DNA of 11,127 nt, taken from NCBI GenBank assembly GCA_031254735.1, contig JAIRTU010000090.1, positions 1-11,127 on the forward strand, in the 5' to 3' direction. A program made the translations under genes and the position numbers. Positions 1-5,914 of the stretch are shown in pieces (within the stretch, counting starts at the first letter, position 1; each line of letters starts with the position of its first letter). Under the pieces are notes generated by a model. It worked only from the letters and a program-made list of their open reading frames with translations, was not told the DNA's origin and made no database searches. Source of the DNA: Bacteroidales bacterium (lineage in GTDB: Bacteria > Bacteroidota > Bacteroidia > Bacteroidales > WCHB1-69).

Positions 1-74
1 GCCACCTGCTTGTGGATAATGCGTATTCCGTTATTGAATAGTTTATAATTATAAGTCAATTTATCGTCGTTCAT
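1..74 (-). CDS. M16-family (insulinase-like) zinc peptidase, N-terminal fragment
   Basis: Only the first 24 codons are present; the gene continues past the left edge. The ATG at 74-72 opens a frame reading MNDDKLTYNYKLFNNGIRII and then HKQV. A tyrosine- and asparagine-rich start followed by an NG-(I/L)-R-(I/V)-I-H segment is typical of the first beta-strand of Bacteroidetes M16 (pitrilysin/insulinase-like) peptidases, where the HxxEH zinc site lies about 50 residues further on. That site is outside the window, so catalytic competence cannot be judged. There is no signal peptide, so a cytoplasmic protein is expected. A perfect TAnnTTTG promoter element lies 23 bp upstream of the ATG, suggesting its own transcript rather than read-through from the META lipoprotein gene. 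The family call rests on a short stretch. Confidence 0.6.
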   Translation of the reverse strand, partial: MNDDKLTYNYKLFNNGIRIIHKQV

Positions 75-96
75 ATCTGCCTAAAACCGAAAGTCG

Positions 97-104
97 CAAA
101 GGTA
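97..104 (-). promoter_or_regulatory. -7 promoter element TACCTTTG for the M16-like gene
   Basis: On the minus strand this reads TACCTTTG, a perfect match to the Bacteroidetes -7 consensus TAnnTTTG. It lies 23 bp before the ATG, which puts the transcription start near position 90. I see no convincing TTTG at -33, so the call rests on the -7 box and its position. Confidence 0.5.
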
Positions 105-186
105 AGAAAAATTTGTGAAAGATGAGAGGTGATATTTCGGCGATGCTCAACAGACGTTTATCTGTTTATCTCGCAAAAGGGCGTAC

Positions 187-222
187 TTTTTCTTCAAAGA
201 GAGCTTGTTTTTTCTTCAAAGA
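187..222. repeat. 14-bp direct repeat with 22-bp period at the 3' end of the META gene
   Basis: The 14-mer TTTTTCTTCAAAGA occurs at 187-200 and again at 209-222. The right copy encodes the last FEEK residues of the META lipoprotein; the left copy spans its stop codon. Because the period (22) is not a multiple of three, the second copy is read in another frame and supplies the TGA. It looks like a small duplication or slippage event that reset the C-terminal tail. Confidence 0.55.
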
Positions 223-622
223 CTGTCAATGTTTTGTTGTTCTCTCCCAAGAAATACAGTTTTCCGTTTTTATATTCCCAACGTTTTGTTTGGGACAAAG
301 CGTTTAGAAAATCGGTCTCTACGGTATTTGTTTCCTGACAAAACATTTTGGTCTGTACAAGTTGACCGAAAGAAAGTGTGTTTCCCTCCAACGTATAAGT
401 TCCGTGAAAACGATTGCAGGAAGCAAATCCGCTTGCTTTTCCTTGCGACAGTTTCAGGGTGGGAAGTTGTTGGCTGTTTAACGCTATGGCGTTTTCGCCC
501 AACTGAATGGCAACCCATTCTTTTTCATCAATTACCACAGAAGAATGTGCGGGTTTTTGTTTTGTTTTGCAAGCGGAAAAACAAAGAAGGGCAAACAATA
601 AAATAACTGCGTGTTTTTTCAT
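194..622 (-). CDS. META-domain (HslJ-like) lipoprotein
   Basis: The product has 142 residues. A short type II signal peptide (KK at residues 2-3, then a hydrophobic stretch) ends in FSAC, with the lipidated cysteine at position 18, so it is probably anchored in the outer or inner membrane facing the periplasm. The rest is a single META domain (DUF306), about residues 33-137. Its hallmark is the SCNRFHGTY segment (68-76), followed by a beta-rich LSFG stretch (83-86) and a conserved second cysteine (C95) in KMFC. E. coli HslJ, the best-known member, is linked to novobiocin resistance and heat shock; the molecular function of the domain is unknown. The gene follows rubrerythrin on the same strand after 131 bp containing a long hairpin, so it is likely a separate transcript. 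The C-terminal tail overlaps a small direct repeat. Confidence 0.85.
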   Translation of the reverse strand: MKKHAVILLFALLCFSACKTKQKPAHSSVVIDEKEWVAIQLGENAIALNSQQLPTLKLSQGKASGFASCNRFHGTYTLEGNTLSFGQLVQTKMFCQETNTVETDFLNALSQTKRWEYKNGKLYFLGENNKTLTVFEEKTSSL

Positions 623-650
623 ACAAAATCTTTTTTATTATATGGTTCAA

Positions 651-658
651 CAAAAATA
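651..658 (-). promoter_or_regulatory. Possible -7 element TATTTTTG for the META lipoprotein gene
   Basis: On the minus strand this is TATTTTTG, which fits TAnnTTTG and lies 28 bp before the ATG. No clear -33 TTTG is visible at the expected distance, and AT-rich intergenic DNA gives such matches by chance. Confidence 0.3.
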
Positions 659-683
659 AGGTATATTTCTTGGTCGGCGTATT

Positions 684-738
684 AAATCCTGTCTCTATCC
701 TTTCAAAGTTGCTTTTGAGAGCGATAGAAACAGGATTT
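684..738. terminator. Long hairpin between rubrerythrin and the META lipoprotein gene
   Basis: The arms 684-699 and 723-738 (AAATCCTGTCTCTATC and GATAGAAACAGGATTT) pair over 16 positions with one exception. That exception (C693/A729) becomes a G-U pair in RNA read from the minus strand, the direction of rubrerythrin. Inner arms 700-707 and 714-721 extend the stem past a bulged base, leaving a 6-nt loop. It begins 16 bp after the rubrerythrin stop. There is no clear U-tract after the stem in either direction, so it could be a transcript-end stabiliser or processing site rather than a canonical intrinsic terminator. Confidence 0.55.
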
Positions 739-753
739 TGAAAAAATTTACAT

Positions 754-1332
754 TCAATAATTCTCGGCTTTCATTTCAAAATAGGCTTGCGGGTGATCGC
801 AAGAGGGACACATTTGCGGAGGTTTAACGCCTTCGTGTACGTAGCCGCATTTCAGACACATCCATTTCACAGGTTGAGCTTTTTCAAATACGGTGCCGGT
901 TTTCAGATTCTCCAACAACTTGGAATAACGCATTTCGTGCTGTCTTTCAACCGTTGCAATTATCTTAAACTTGGCGGCAATCTGCGGGAAACCCTCTTCT
1001 TTGGCTATTTCTGCAAATTGAGGATACATAAGCGTACATTCTTCGTTTTCGCCTGCGGCGGCTTCGGTAAGATTTTCGATGGTAGTTCCAATAATTCCTG
1101 CGGGAAAATCCCATTTCACTTCGGCTTTTCCGCCCTCCAAAAACTTAAAGAAGACTTTCGCATGTTGTTCTTCCTGCAATGCGGTTTCGCGAAAGATATT
1201 CGCAATCTGCATATAACCCTCTTTTTCTGCTTGTTTGGCAAAAAAAGTGTACCGATTTTTCGCCTGTGATTCTCCTGCAAAAGAAATCAACAAATTCTTT
1301 TCTGTTTGCGTGTTCTTGATACTTTTCTCCAT
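754..1332 (-). CDS. rbr: Rubrerythrin
   Basis: This 192-residue protein has the normal length and layout of classical rubrerythrin, a cytoplasmic enzyme that reduces hydrogen peroxide to water in anaerobes using electrons passed through its own rubredoxin centre. The N-terminal four-helix domain carries the diiron ligands: E21 in AGESQAKNRY, E54 and H57 in EEQH, the glutamates of GENEE (E95 to E98), and E129 with H132 in ERQH. The C-terminal rubredoxin-like domain has CLKCG (C159, C162) and CPSC (C175, C178) for a single iron. All expected ligands are present, so it should be active. It starts 68 bp downstream of the asparagine-synthetase-like gene on the same strand; a possible promoter overlaps the end of that gene. 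This is oxidative-stress defence typical of strict anaerobes. Confidence 0.97.
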   Translation of the reverse strand: MEKSIKNTQTEKNLLISFAGESQAKNRYTFFAKQAEKEGYMQIANIFRETALQEEQHAKVFFKFLEGGKAEVKWDFPAGIIGTTIENLTEAAAGENEECTLMYPQFAEIAKEEGFPQIAAKFKIIATVERQHEMRYSKLLENLKTGTVFEKAQPVKWMCLKCGYVHEGVKPPQMCPSCDHPQAYFEMKAENY

Positions 1333-1343
1333 GATATGATATT

Positions 1344-1358
1344 TATTAGTTATTATAA
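1344..1358. promoter_or_regulatory. Weak PerR-box-like palindrome before rubrerythrin
   Basis: TATTAGTTATTATAA resembles the PerR operator TTATAATnATTATAA: the right half-site is perfect and the left half has three mismatches. It sits 12 bp upstream of the rubrerythrin ATG. The surrounding DNA is very AT-rich, so chance is a real explanation. Confidence 0.2.
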
Positions 1359-1391
1359 ATTAGATTTATTCTTTTTTTATCTTGTTGAAAA

Positions 1392-1418
1392 CAAATGTGT
1401 TTACATCGTATTATACAA
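1392..1418 (-). promoter_or_regulatory. Possible rubrerythrin promoter (TTG - 16 bp - CACATTTG)
   Basis: On the minus strand TTG (1418-1416) is followed after 16 bp by CACATTTG (1399-1392), one base off TAnnTTTG. The same 16-bp gap is seen at the TetR promoter and at the promoter of the 3207-3578 lipoprotein. It overlaps the last codons of the upstream synthetase-like gene and would give a leader of about 55 nt. Confidence 0.35.
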
Positions 1419-3203
1419 TCCGTTTCTCCAAAACAGATAACTCAAATACCGAAAAACAAATGCCCGGAGCTGAAAATGTTCGGAAGTATATACATTGTCC
1501 CATTGTTTTAATAAAGTATTTTTATCTGCCAATTGTTCAATATCGTCCTGTTGAGACAGGTGTTTTTTTATCTCTTCGCCCATTTCCGACAGATATTTCT
1601 TTGCAAAAATGCGGGCTGTTGGTTTTTGTTTTCTCCACAATATTTCATCGGGGACAATGCCGATCAGTGCGTTGCGAAGCAAATAATTGTTCCATCCGTT
1701 GTGGATTTTGAAAGTCGAGGGAATAGAAAAGACATACTCCGCCAATTTTTTGCTGTTGGAAAACGGCGTCAGACAATTCATTCCGAAACGTGCGGCAATC
1801 TGTTTTTCAACGGCGAGCATTTGCGGCAAAACCGAAGTATAACTTTCGTACAGACAGTCGTTCAAGACTTCTTTTGAGGATGTTGAAAAATGTTTTTTTG
1901 CAAAATAAGCATCGGAATAGTCTTTGTTCAGCCATTCCAGCTCTTTCGGTTTTGTTTGGAATGCCTGCTTTTGTTGTCGGGAAAAAATGTCTTTGAAACG
2001 GATATTGCTGTTTTTGCAATTCATCACTTCTTTCAGCCAATGTTTCAACATCAATTGCGAACTCAACGAACGCAAAAAAGGCGAAAAATACTGTTGACGT
2101 CCTGCAAACAATTCATCACTGCCCTGTGTGCTTATCATAGAATCGACGCCCTGCTCGTTTGCTTTTTCCATTATTTTATATCGAACAATCGACATGCTGT
2201 CGGAAACAGGAAAGTGTGCGGTTTTATTTATTGCGTTTAACTGTTTCATCATATCTTGCGGCGAACACGAAACGTTTTTCCATACGGTGTTGGTGTTTTC
2301 TGTATTTTTTTCTGTCAAAAAAAGCGGATCGGTTTCGCAAAAATCGGAAACGCTATATGCCTCAATGCGAAGGTCGGGATTGATTTTTTTTGCACAATAA
2401 AGAAAAACGGCATGGCTCACTTCTCCGTTCCATTGCATCGCAACCGCCTTTTTTCCTGCAATATTATGAGCCACACTTTCCAAGACAAGTTGCCGCACGG
2501 TGTCGAAATAATACGGTTCTTCGTATTCGTTGTATCCGCCCTTGCAATCTTTGTACGGAAGTTGATAGTACGGCAATTCCCGGAATGAATTGTTTTCCAA
2601 CGAATATTCAATGTAATGCGAAGGTTTGACGGTGTGGATATTTGTAAAAAAACCCTGTTGGGTATTTGTCGTATTTCCCCACAACAGATATTCCACCACC
2701 GCATTTTGGTTGATTTCTTTTGCTTCGTCTGTTGCAGAAAACAAGGTTTTCCATTGCGAAGCAATAAAAAAACAGGAATTTGTTTGGCAATAAAACAAAG
2801 AATTATTTCCAAAAGCATCTCCTGCCGCATATATTTTTCGGTTGTCTGCGTCTGAAATTATCAACGACCAATATCCGTCAAGATCGGCAAAAGATGTTGT
2901 TCCTTTCCGAATAAACAGCCAAAGAACCATTTCAGCGTCGGAAGAAGAGGAATAATTCGGCATAAAGGTGTGAATTTCCCGCAAAATATCTTTCCGATTA
3001 AACAAATCGCCCTCAAAAACAATTCGATAATTTTCAACACAGGCAAGCTGTCCGTCAGTTGTTCTCATGGCAACACGCCCCGAAACAGGATAGTCCGAAA
3101 GGGAAAATGTTTTTCCGTCGGAAACAAAAACCGCATTTCGCAGATGCTCGCATTGAGATGAAAACGTTACATCTTTTTCAATGAGGGCAAACAACCCGCT
3201 CAT
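1401..3203 (-). CDS. Asparagine-synthetase-like protein with eroded catalytic motifs
   Basis: The 600-residue product has the full AsnB layout. An N-terminal class II glutamine-amidotransferase (Ntn) domain covers about 1-205, with FEGDLFN at 63-69 standing for the usual NGEIYN and SDAE at 88-91. A C-terminal synthetase domain covers about 230-600, with TQGSDELFAG at 359-368 and a late TPFSN...EYVFSIP segment at 479-495. Key residues are missing. The second residue is serine where AsnB has the nucleophilic cysteine, so glutamine hydrolysis is not expected. The ATP-pyrophosphatase loop SGGxDSS is replaced by WNGEVSH (258-264), losing the serine, first glycine and aspartate. Asparagine synthesis is therefore unlikely; it may be a pseudoenzyme or use a changed reaction. 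The frame is long and intact, which argues that it is a functional gene. It starts 3 bp after a lipoprotein gene, so the two are surely co-transcribed. The true role is unknown. Confidence 0.8.
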   Translation of the reverse strand: MSGLFALIEKDVTFSSQCEHLRNAVFVSDGKTFSLSDYPVSGRVAMRTTDGQLACVENYRIVFEGDLFNRKDILREIHTFMPNYSSSSDAEMVLWLFIRKGTTSFADLDGYWSLIISDADNRKIYAAGDAFGNNSLFYCQTNSCFFIASQWKTLFSATDEAKEINQNAVVEYLLWGNTTNTQQGFFTNIHTVKPSHYIEYSLENNSFRELPYYQLPYKDCKGGYNEYEEPYYFDTVRQLVLESVAHNIAGKKAVAMQWNGEVSHAVFLYCAKKINPDLRIEAYSVSDFCETDPLFLTEKNTENTNTVWKNVSCSPQDMMKQLNAINKTAHFPVSDSMSIVRYKIMEKANEQGVDSMISTQGSDELFAGRQQYFSPFLRSLSSQLMLKHWLKEVMNCKNSNIRFKDIFSRQQKQAFQTKPKELEWLNKDYSDAYFAKKHFSTSSKEVLNDCLYESYTSVLPQMLAVEKQIAARFGMNCLTPFSNSKKLAEYVFSIPSTFKIHNGWNNYLLRNALIGIVPDEILWRKQKPTARIFAKKYLSEMGEEIKKHLSQQDDIEQLADKNTLLKQWDNVYTSEHFQLRAFVFRYLSYLFWRNGLYNTM

Positions 3204-3206
3204 CGT

Positions 3207-3578
3207 TTAACGAGTGCTTTGCTTAAAAAGAATTTCAACAGGTTCAGCACCTTGCACCTTTACTCTAAGCACAGACGAACCGGTATACATCACGCTGTCG
3301 ATTTCTTTTGTTGCCACCACAGGCAAGAAAACATCTTTTTTCCATATTCCCTCGTATCTGCCCGCATTATCGGTATATGCTACTCTTTTGACGTCTGCCG
3401 CAAAAGAATCCACTCCAAAAACAAGTTCGCAATTGGGAACAGGTGTTTTTATATCCAAAGTGTCTATCATCGAAACAATAACGATGCCTTTGTACTCGTC
3501 GTTCTCTTTACAGGAGAGAAAAAAACTTGAAATACCTGCCGCAAAAAGGGCTAAGAAAAAATATTTTTTATTACACAT
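3207..3578 (-). CDS. Small lipoprotein, probable beta-sandwich, unknown function
   Basis: This 123-residue protein opens with a lipoprotein signal peptide: KK at positions 4-5, a hydrophobic core, and FLSC ending at C23. The mature part (about 100 residues) starts with an acidic tether (KENDEYKG), which in Bacteroidetes can favour surface export. It continues as alternating short beta-strands, including VPNCELVFG (47-55) and a TDNAGRYEG turn (69-77). The pattern resembles small transthyretin-like or carboxypeptidase-regulatory-like sandwiches, but I cannot assign a family. It is the first gene of a pair with the asparagine-synthetase-like gene: the stop codon is 3 bp from the next ATG. A good promoter lies about 75 bp upstream. 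Confidence 0.75.
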   Translation of the reverse strand: MCNKKYFFLALFAAGISSFFLSCKENDEYKGIVIVSMIDTLDIKTPVPNCELVFGVDSFAADVKRVAYTDNAGRYEGIWKKDVFLPVVATKEIDSVMYTGSSVLRVKVQGAEPVEILFKQSTR

Positions 3579-3652
3579 AATAAATTTGGTTTAATATAGA
3601 TTATATACGTATGACATTTTTTTGTAATATTGCATTCTGAAAAATAACGAAG

Positions 3653-3680
3653 CAAAATTATATTTTATTTTGATAGCAAA
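3653..3680 (-). promoter_or_regulatory. Promoter for the lipoprotein / synthetase-like operon (TTTG - 16 bp - TAATTTTG)
   Basis: Read on the minus strand, TTTG (3680-3677) and TAATTTTG (3660-3653) match both elements of the Bacteroidetes consensus TTTG / TAnnTTTG, 16 bp apart. The start site would fall near 3646, leaving a leader of nearly 70 nt. The 146-bp region 3579-3724 is shared with the divergent prolyl-isomerase gene, for which I see no equally good promoter. Confidence 0.55.
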
Positions 3681-3724
3681 CGAGTTTAGACTAATAATAA
3701 TTTAAAACATAATACATAAGTACC

Positions 3725-4312
3725 ATGACAAGAACAACATTTTTATCATTCATCGCATTTTTAATGCTTGGTTTTTCAACCGCTTCGGCACAAAACTCGA
3801 AAAATATGGAGACAAAAGAAACAATTGTATTGTTGAAAACAACAATGGGCGACATGAAAATCAAACTCTACAACGAAACGCCTTTACACAGAGACAATTT
3901 CATCAAATTGGTCAACCAAAAATTTTATGACGGTTTGCTGTTTCATCGTGTAATCAAAAATTTTATGATACAGGCAGGCGATCCTGAGTCGAAAAATGCA
4001 CCTGCGGGCAAACGTTTGGGTTCGGGAGGTCCGGGATATACCATTGCTGCGGAAATTTTACCGCAACTCAAACACAAAAAAGGGGCTGTTGCCGCTGCTC
4101 GTTTGTCCGACCAAATAAATCCTCAACGGGAATCGTCCGGTTCGCAATTCTATATTGTTCAATCTGCCCCTCATTTAGACGGCGACTATACGGTTTTCGG
4201 CGAAGTGATTGAAGGTTTGGATATTTTGGATAAAATAGCCAATGTAAAAACCGCCCCCGGCGATCGTCCGATAGAAGATGTGAAGATAATCAGCGCCACC
4301 ATTGTAAAATAA
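3725..4312 (+). CDS. Exported cyclophilin-type peptidyl-prolyl cis-trans isomerase
   Basis: The product is 195 residues with a Sec signal peptide of about 22 residues, a likely signal peptidase I site after SASA-type residues 19-22, and mature start at Q23. It should act on secreted proteins in the periplasm, catalysing cis-trans isomerisation of X-Pro bonds. The cyclophilin domain fills the rest. The catalytic signature FHRVIKNFMIQAGDP (73-87) contains the equivalents of human cyclophilin A R55, F60, M61 and Q63 (R75, F80, M81, Q83). SGSQFYI (138-144) and YTVFGEV (155-161) complete the proline pocket. The tryptophan important for cyclosporin binding in the human enzyme is replaced (HLDG at 150-153), as in many bacterial members. 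The gene is followed 99 bp later by pheS on the same strand. Confidence 0.95.
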   Translation: MTRTTFLSFIAFLMLGFSTASAQNSKNMETKETIVLLKTTMGDMKIKLYNETPLHRDNFIKLVNQKFYDGLLFHRVIKNFMIQAGDPESKNAPAGKRLGSGGPGYTIAAEILPQLKHKKGAVAAARLSDQINPQRESSGSQFYIVQSAPHLDGDYTVFGEVIEGLDILDKIANVKTAPGDRPIEDVKIISATIVK

Positions 4313-4360
4313 TATTCGGCAAATAAAAAAACCTTGTCGGTGCATGACAGAAAAGCAAAA

Positions 4361-4368
4361 TGCCTTTG
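4361..4368 (+). promoter_or_regulatory. Possible -7 element before pheS
   Basis: TGCCTTTG differs from TAnnTTTG by one base and lies 43 bp before the pheS ATG. The nearest upstream TTG (4334-4336) is 24 bp away, longer than ideal. pheS may instead be read through from the prolyl isomerase gene. The 99-bp gap shows no terminator, T-box or Phe-rich leader peptide. Confidence 0.2.
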
Positions 4369-4411
4369 TTGTGTGCCTTGCAAGATTGTAAACCAAACGT
4401 TTAAACACAAA

Positions 4412-5434
4412 ATGAGCGAAGATTTAAAACAGATACAGGAAGCAATTGATAGCTTTTCAACCGCTTCTTTGGAAGAATTGGACGCATTTCGATTGAAATA
4501 TTTGGGAAAAAAAGGAACACTCACACGCTTGTTCGACAATATTCGCGATATTGATCCCCGAGAGCGGAAAGATTTCGGGAAGAATGTTAATATTCTCAAA
4601 ACAAATGTGTTGGAAAAAGTAGAACGGATCAAACAATCTATCGAAAGCGGCAAAGTACAAACGGTCGATGTGTTGGATTTGACCTCTCCTGCCAACAGTA
4701 TTTCGCTCGGCTCTCGCCACCCTGTTTCGATAGTTATGCGAAAAATATGCAATGTTTTTGAAAAAATAGGTTTTACCGTTTCGGAAGGACCCGAAATAGA
4801 AGACGATCGGCACAATTTTGAAGCCTTGAATTTTCCGCCCGAACACCCCGCCAGAGACATGCAAGATACGTTTTTTGTCGGTAAAAATCCCGATATTGCG
4901 TTGCGGACACATACTTCTTCTATTCAGGTGCGGGTAATGGAAAACAATACTCCGCCTGTTCGGGTTATTTGCCCGGGACGAGTGTTTCGCAACGAAGTGG
5001 TTACGGCACGTTCTCATTGCATTTTTCATCAAGTAGAAGGGCTTTATATCGATAAAAATGTTTCGTTTGCCGATATGAAACAAACCTTGCTGTATTTTGC
5101 GAAAGAGATGTTTGGCTCGCATGTAAAAATTCGTCTGCGTCCGTCTTATTTTCCTTTCACCGAACCCTCTGCCGAAATGGATATTTCTTGCGATATTTGC
5201 GGCGGAAAAGGCTGTAATTTATGCAAGTATTCAGGTTGGGTAGAAATTTTGGGTTGCGGCATGGTCGATCCCAATGTGCTGAAAAATGTAGGTATCGACC
5301 CTGATGTTTACAGCGGATATGCTTTCGGAATGGGAATAGAACGCATGACACAGCAACTGTACAAAACCAAAGATATCCGTCTTTTCTTCGAGAACGACAT
5401 TCGTTTTCTGGAACAGTTCAAAGCGGTGTTTTGA
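4412..5434 (+). CDS. pheS: Phenylalanyl-tRNA synthetase alpha subunit
   Basis: PheS is the catalytic subunit of the cytoplasmic (alpha-beta)2 enzyme that charges tRNA-Phe. The start chosen is the ATG at 4412, giving 340 residues beginning MSEDLKQIQEAIDSF, the usual length. The open frame extends upstream to 4334, but those 26 extra residues do not resemble the family. An N-terminal coiled-coil arm for tRNA binding covers about 1-85. The class II catalytic domain follows, with motif 1 near GSRHP (100-104), motif 2 FRNEVVTARSH...FHQVEG (192-210) and motif 3 GMGIERM (306-312). A CDICGGKGCNLC segment (C260, C263, C268, C271) could bind zinc; Bacteroidetes PheS proteins commonly carry a cysteine-rich segment here. 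No pheT lies in the window. Confidence 0.98.
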   Translation: MSEDLKQIQEAIDSFSTASLEELDAFRLKYLGKKGTLTRLFDNIRDIDPRERKDFGKNVNILKTNVLEKVERIKQSIESGKVQTVDVLDLTSPANSISLGSRHPVSIVMRKICNVFEKIGFTVSEGPEIEDDRHNFEALNFPPEHPARDMQDTFFVGKNPDIALRTHTSSIQVRVMENNTPPVRVICPGRVFRNEVVTARSHCIFHQVEGLYIDKNVSFADMKQTLLYFAKEMFGSHVKIRLRPSYFPFTEPSAEMDISCDICGGKGCNLCKYSGWVEILGCGMVDPNVLKNVGIDPDVYSGYAFGMGIERMTQQLYKTKDIRLFFENDIRFLEQFKAVF

Positions 5435-5481
5435 TTTTTGTAAACGGTAGAATATCTGCTATTTTCAACCTCTTATATCGA

Positions 5482-5511
5482 GCGATTTTTTCTCTGCGGG
5501 AAAACAATCGC
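5482..5511 (+). terminator. Hairpin downstream of pheS, possible terminator
   Basis: GCGATTTTTTC (5482-5492) pairs with GAAAACAATCGC (5500-5511) through 11 base pairs with one bulged C, around a 7-nt loop. It lies 48 bp after the pheS stop. The following sequence is AT-rich rather than a clean T-tract, so termination is likely but not textbook. Confidence 0.45.
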
Positions 5512-5513
5512 CG

Positions 5514-5606
5514 ATTATAAATTTATAATATATTGTTATTTAGCCAAATGGCGTTCTTATCTAAAATCATTTTAAATTAATGATTTAGACAAAATGGCAT
5601 AGATAA
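5514..5606. promoter_or_regulatory. Cluster of palindromes upstream of the ferredoxin promoter
   Basis: Four elements lie close together. There is a perfect 16-bp palindrome ATTATAAATTTATAAT (5514-5529). GCCA-AA-TGGC (5543-5552) is the second, and its AAATGGC half is repeated at 5592-5598. The third is an inverted repeat, CTAAAATCATT (5561-5571) facing AATGATTTAG (5579-5588). The fourth is the outer pair TTATCTA (5557-5563) and TAGATAA (5600-5606). The last three surround the place where a -33 element for the ferredoxin gene would be, so they could be repressor or activator sites. No known regulator motif is recognised. Confidence 0.4.
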
Positions 5607-5612
5607 ACTTAT

Positions 5613-5620
5613 TACCTTTG
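5613..5620 (+). promoter_or_regulatory. -7 promoter element TACCTTTG of the ferredoxin gene
   Basis: TACCTTTG is a perfect TAnnTTTG match, 34 bp before the ferredoxin ATG, placing the transcription start near 5627. The -33 element is poor (ATGG around 5594-5597), which fits a promoter that needs an activator at the upstream palindromes. Confidence 0.6.
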
Positions 5621-5654
5621 CAGCATAGAATAACAAATATTAAATTTCAAAATT

Positions 5655-5825
5655 ATGGCTTACAAAATTGATCCGAATACATGCACTGCTTGTGGCAGTT
5701 GTATGGGAGAATGTCCGGTAGGAGCAATCTCGGAAGGAGACACCTATTCTATCAATGCTGATGAATGTGTAGATTGTGGCGCATGCTCTGACGTATGCCC
5801 TGTTGAAGCAATTCATCCGGAATAG
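5655..5825 (+). CDS. 2[4Fe-4S] bacterial (clostridial-type) ferredoxin
   Basis: This is a short 56-residue gene. It starts MAYKIDPNTCTACGSC and ends EAIHPE. Two complete CxxCxxCxxxCP motifs are present (C10, C13, C16, C20 and C38, C41, C44, C48). The halves are related by the usual internal duplication (TACGSCMGECPVGAI versus VDCGACSDVCPVEAI). The protein is strongly acidic and of typical length for the small cytoplasmic low-potential electron carriers that serve enzymes such as pyruvate:ferredoxin oxidoreductase. It has its own promoter and an intrinsic terminator, so it is a single-gene transcript. It converges on the giant activase-like gene, an enzyme class that needs a low-potential donor; that link is an inference from position and chemistry only. 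Confidence 0.97.
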   Translation: MAYKIDPNTCTACGSCMGECPVGAISEGDTYSINADECVDCGACSDVCPVEAIHPE

Positions 5826-5841
5826 TATATCCGATTACTGA

Positions 5842-5888
5842 AAAAGGAGTTGTTTTCTTTGAAAGGAAACAACTCCTTTTGGTTTTTT
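5842..5888 (+). terminator. Strong intrinsic terminator after the ferredoxin gene
   Basis: AAAAGGAGTTGTTT (5842-5855) pairs perfectly with AAACAACTCCTTTT (5867-5880) in a 14-bp stem, and the loop can pair further (CTTT with AAAG). GG and seven T residues follow. In the reverse direction the stem ends in a short T run, so it may also stop transcripts coming from the activase-like gene. Confidence 0.85.
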
Positions 5889-5914
5889 TGCTTTTGTCTG
5901 AACTGGGATTATTT

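Noticed and set aside
1401..3578. Lasso-peptide cluster, with the synthetase-like gene as the cyclase
   Set aside because: Lasso cyclases keep the ATP-binding SGGxDS loop and sit beside a B1/B2 leader protease and a short precursor. The loop is destroyed here and no such partners are visible.
4399..4406. GTTTAAAC palindrome before pheS as another TetR operator
   Set aside because: It is only 8 bp, lacks the 4-bp spacer and the GTTTAACA half-site, and lies within 13 bp of the start codon in AT-rich DNA.
4334..4411. Longer pheS start at 4334 adding 26 residues
   Set aside because: The extra residues (SVHDRKAKCLCC and on) do not resemble the PheS N-terminus. Starting at 4412 gives the standard 340-residue length.
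4313..4411. T-box riboswitch or Phe leader peptide controlling pheS
   Set aside because: No T-box consensus, no stem followed by a terminator and no run of Phe codons is visible in the 99-bp gap.
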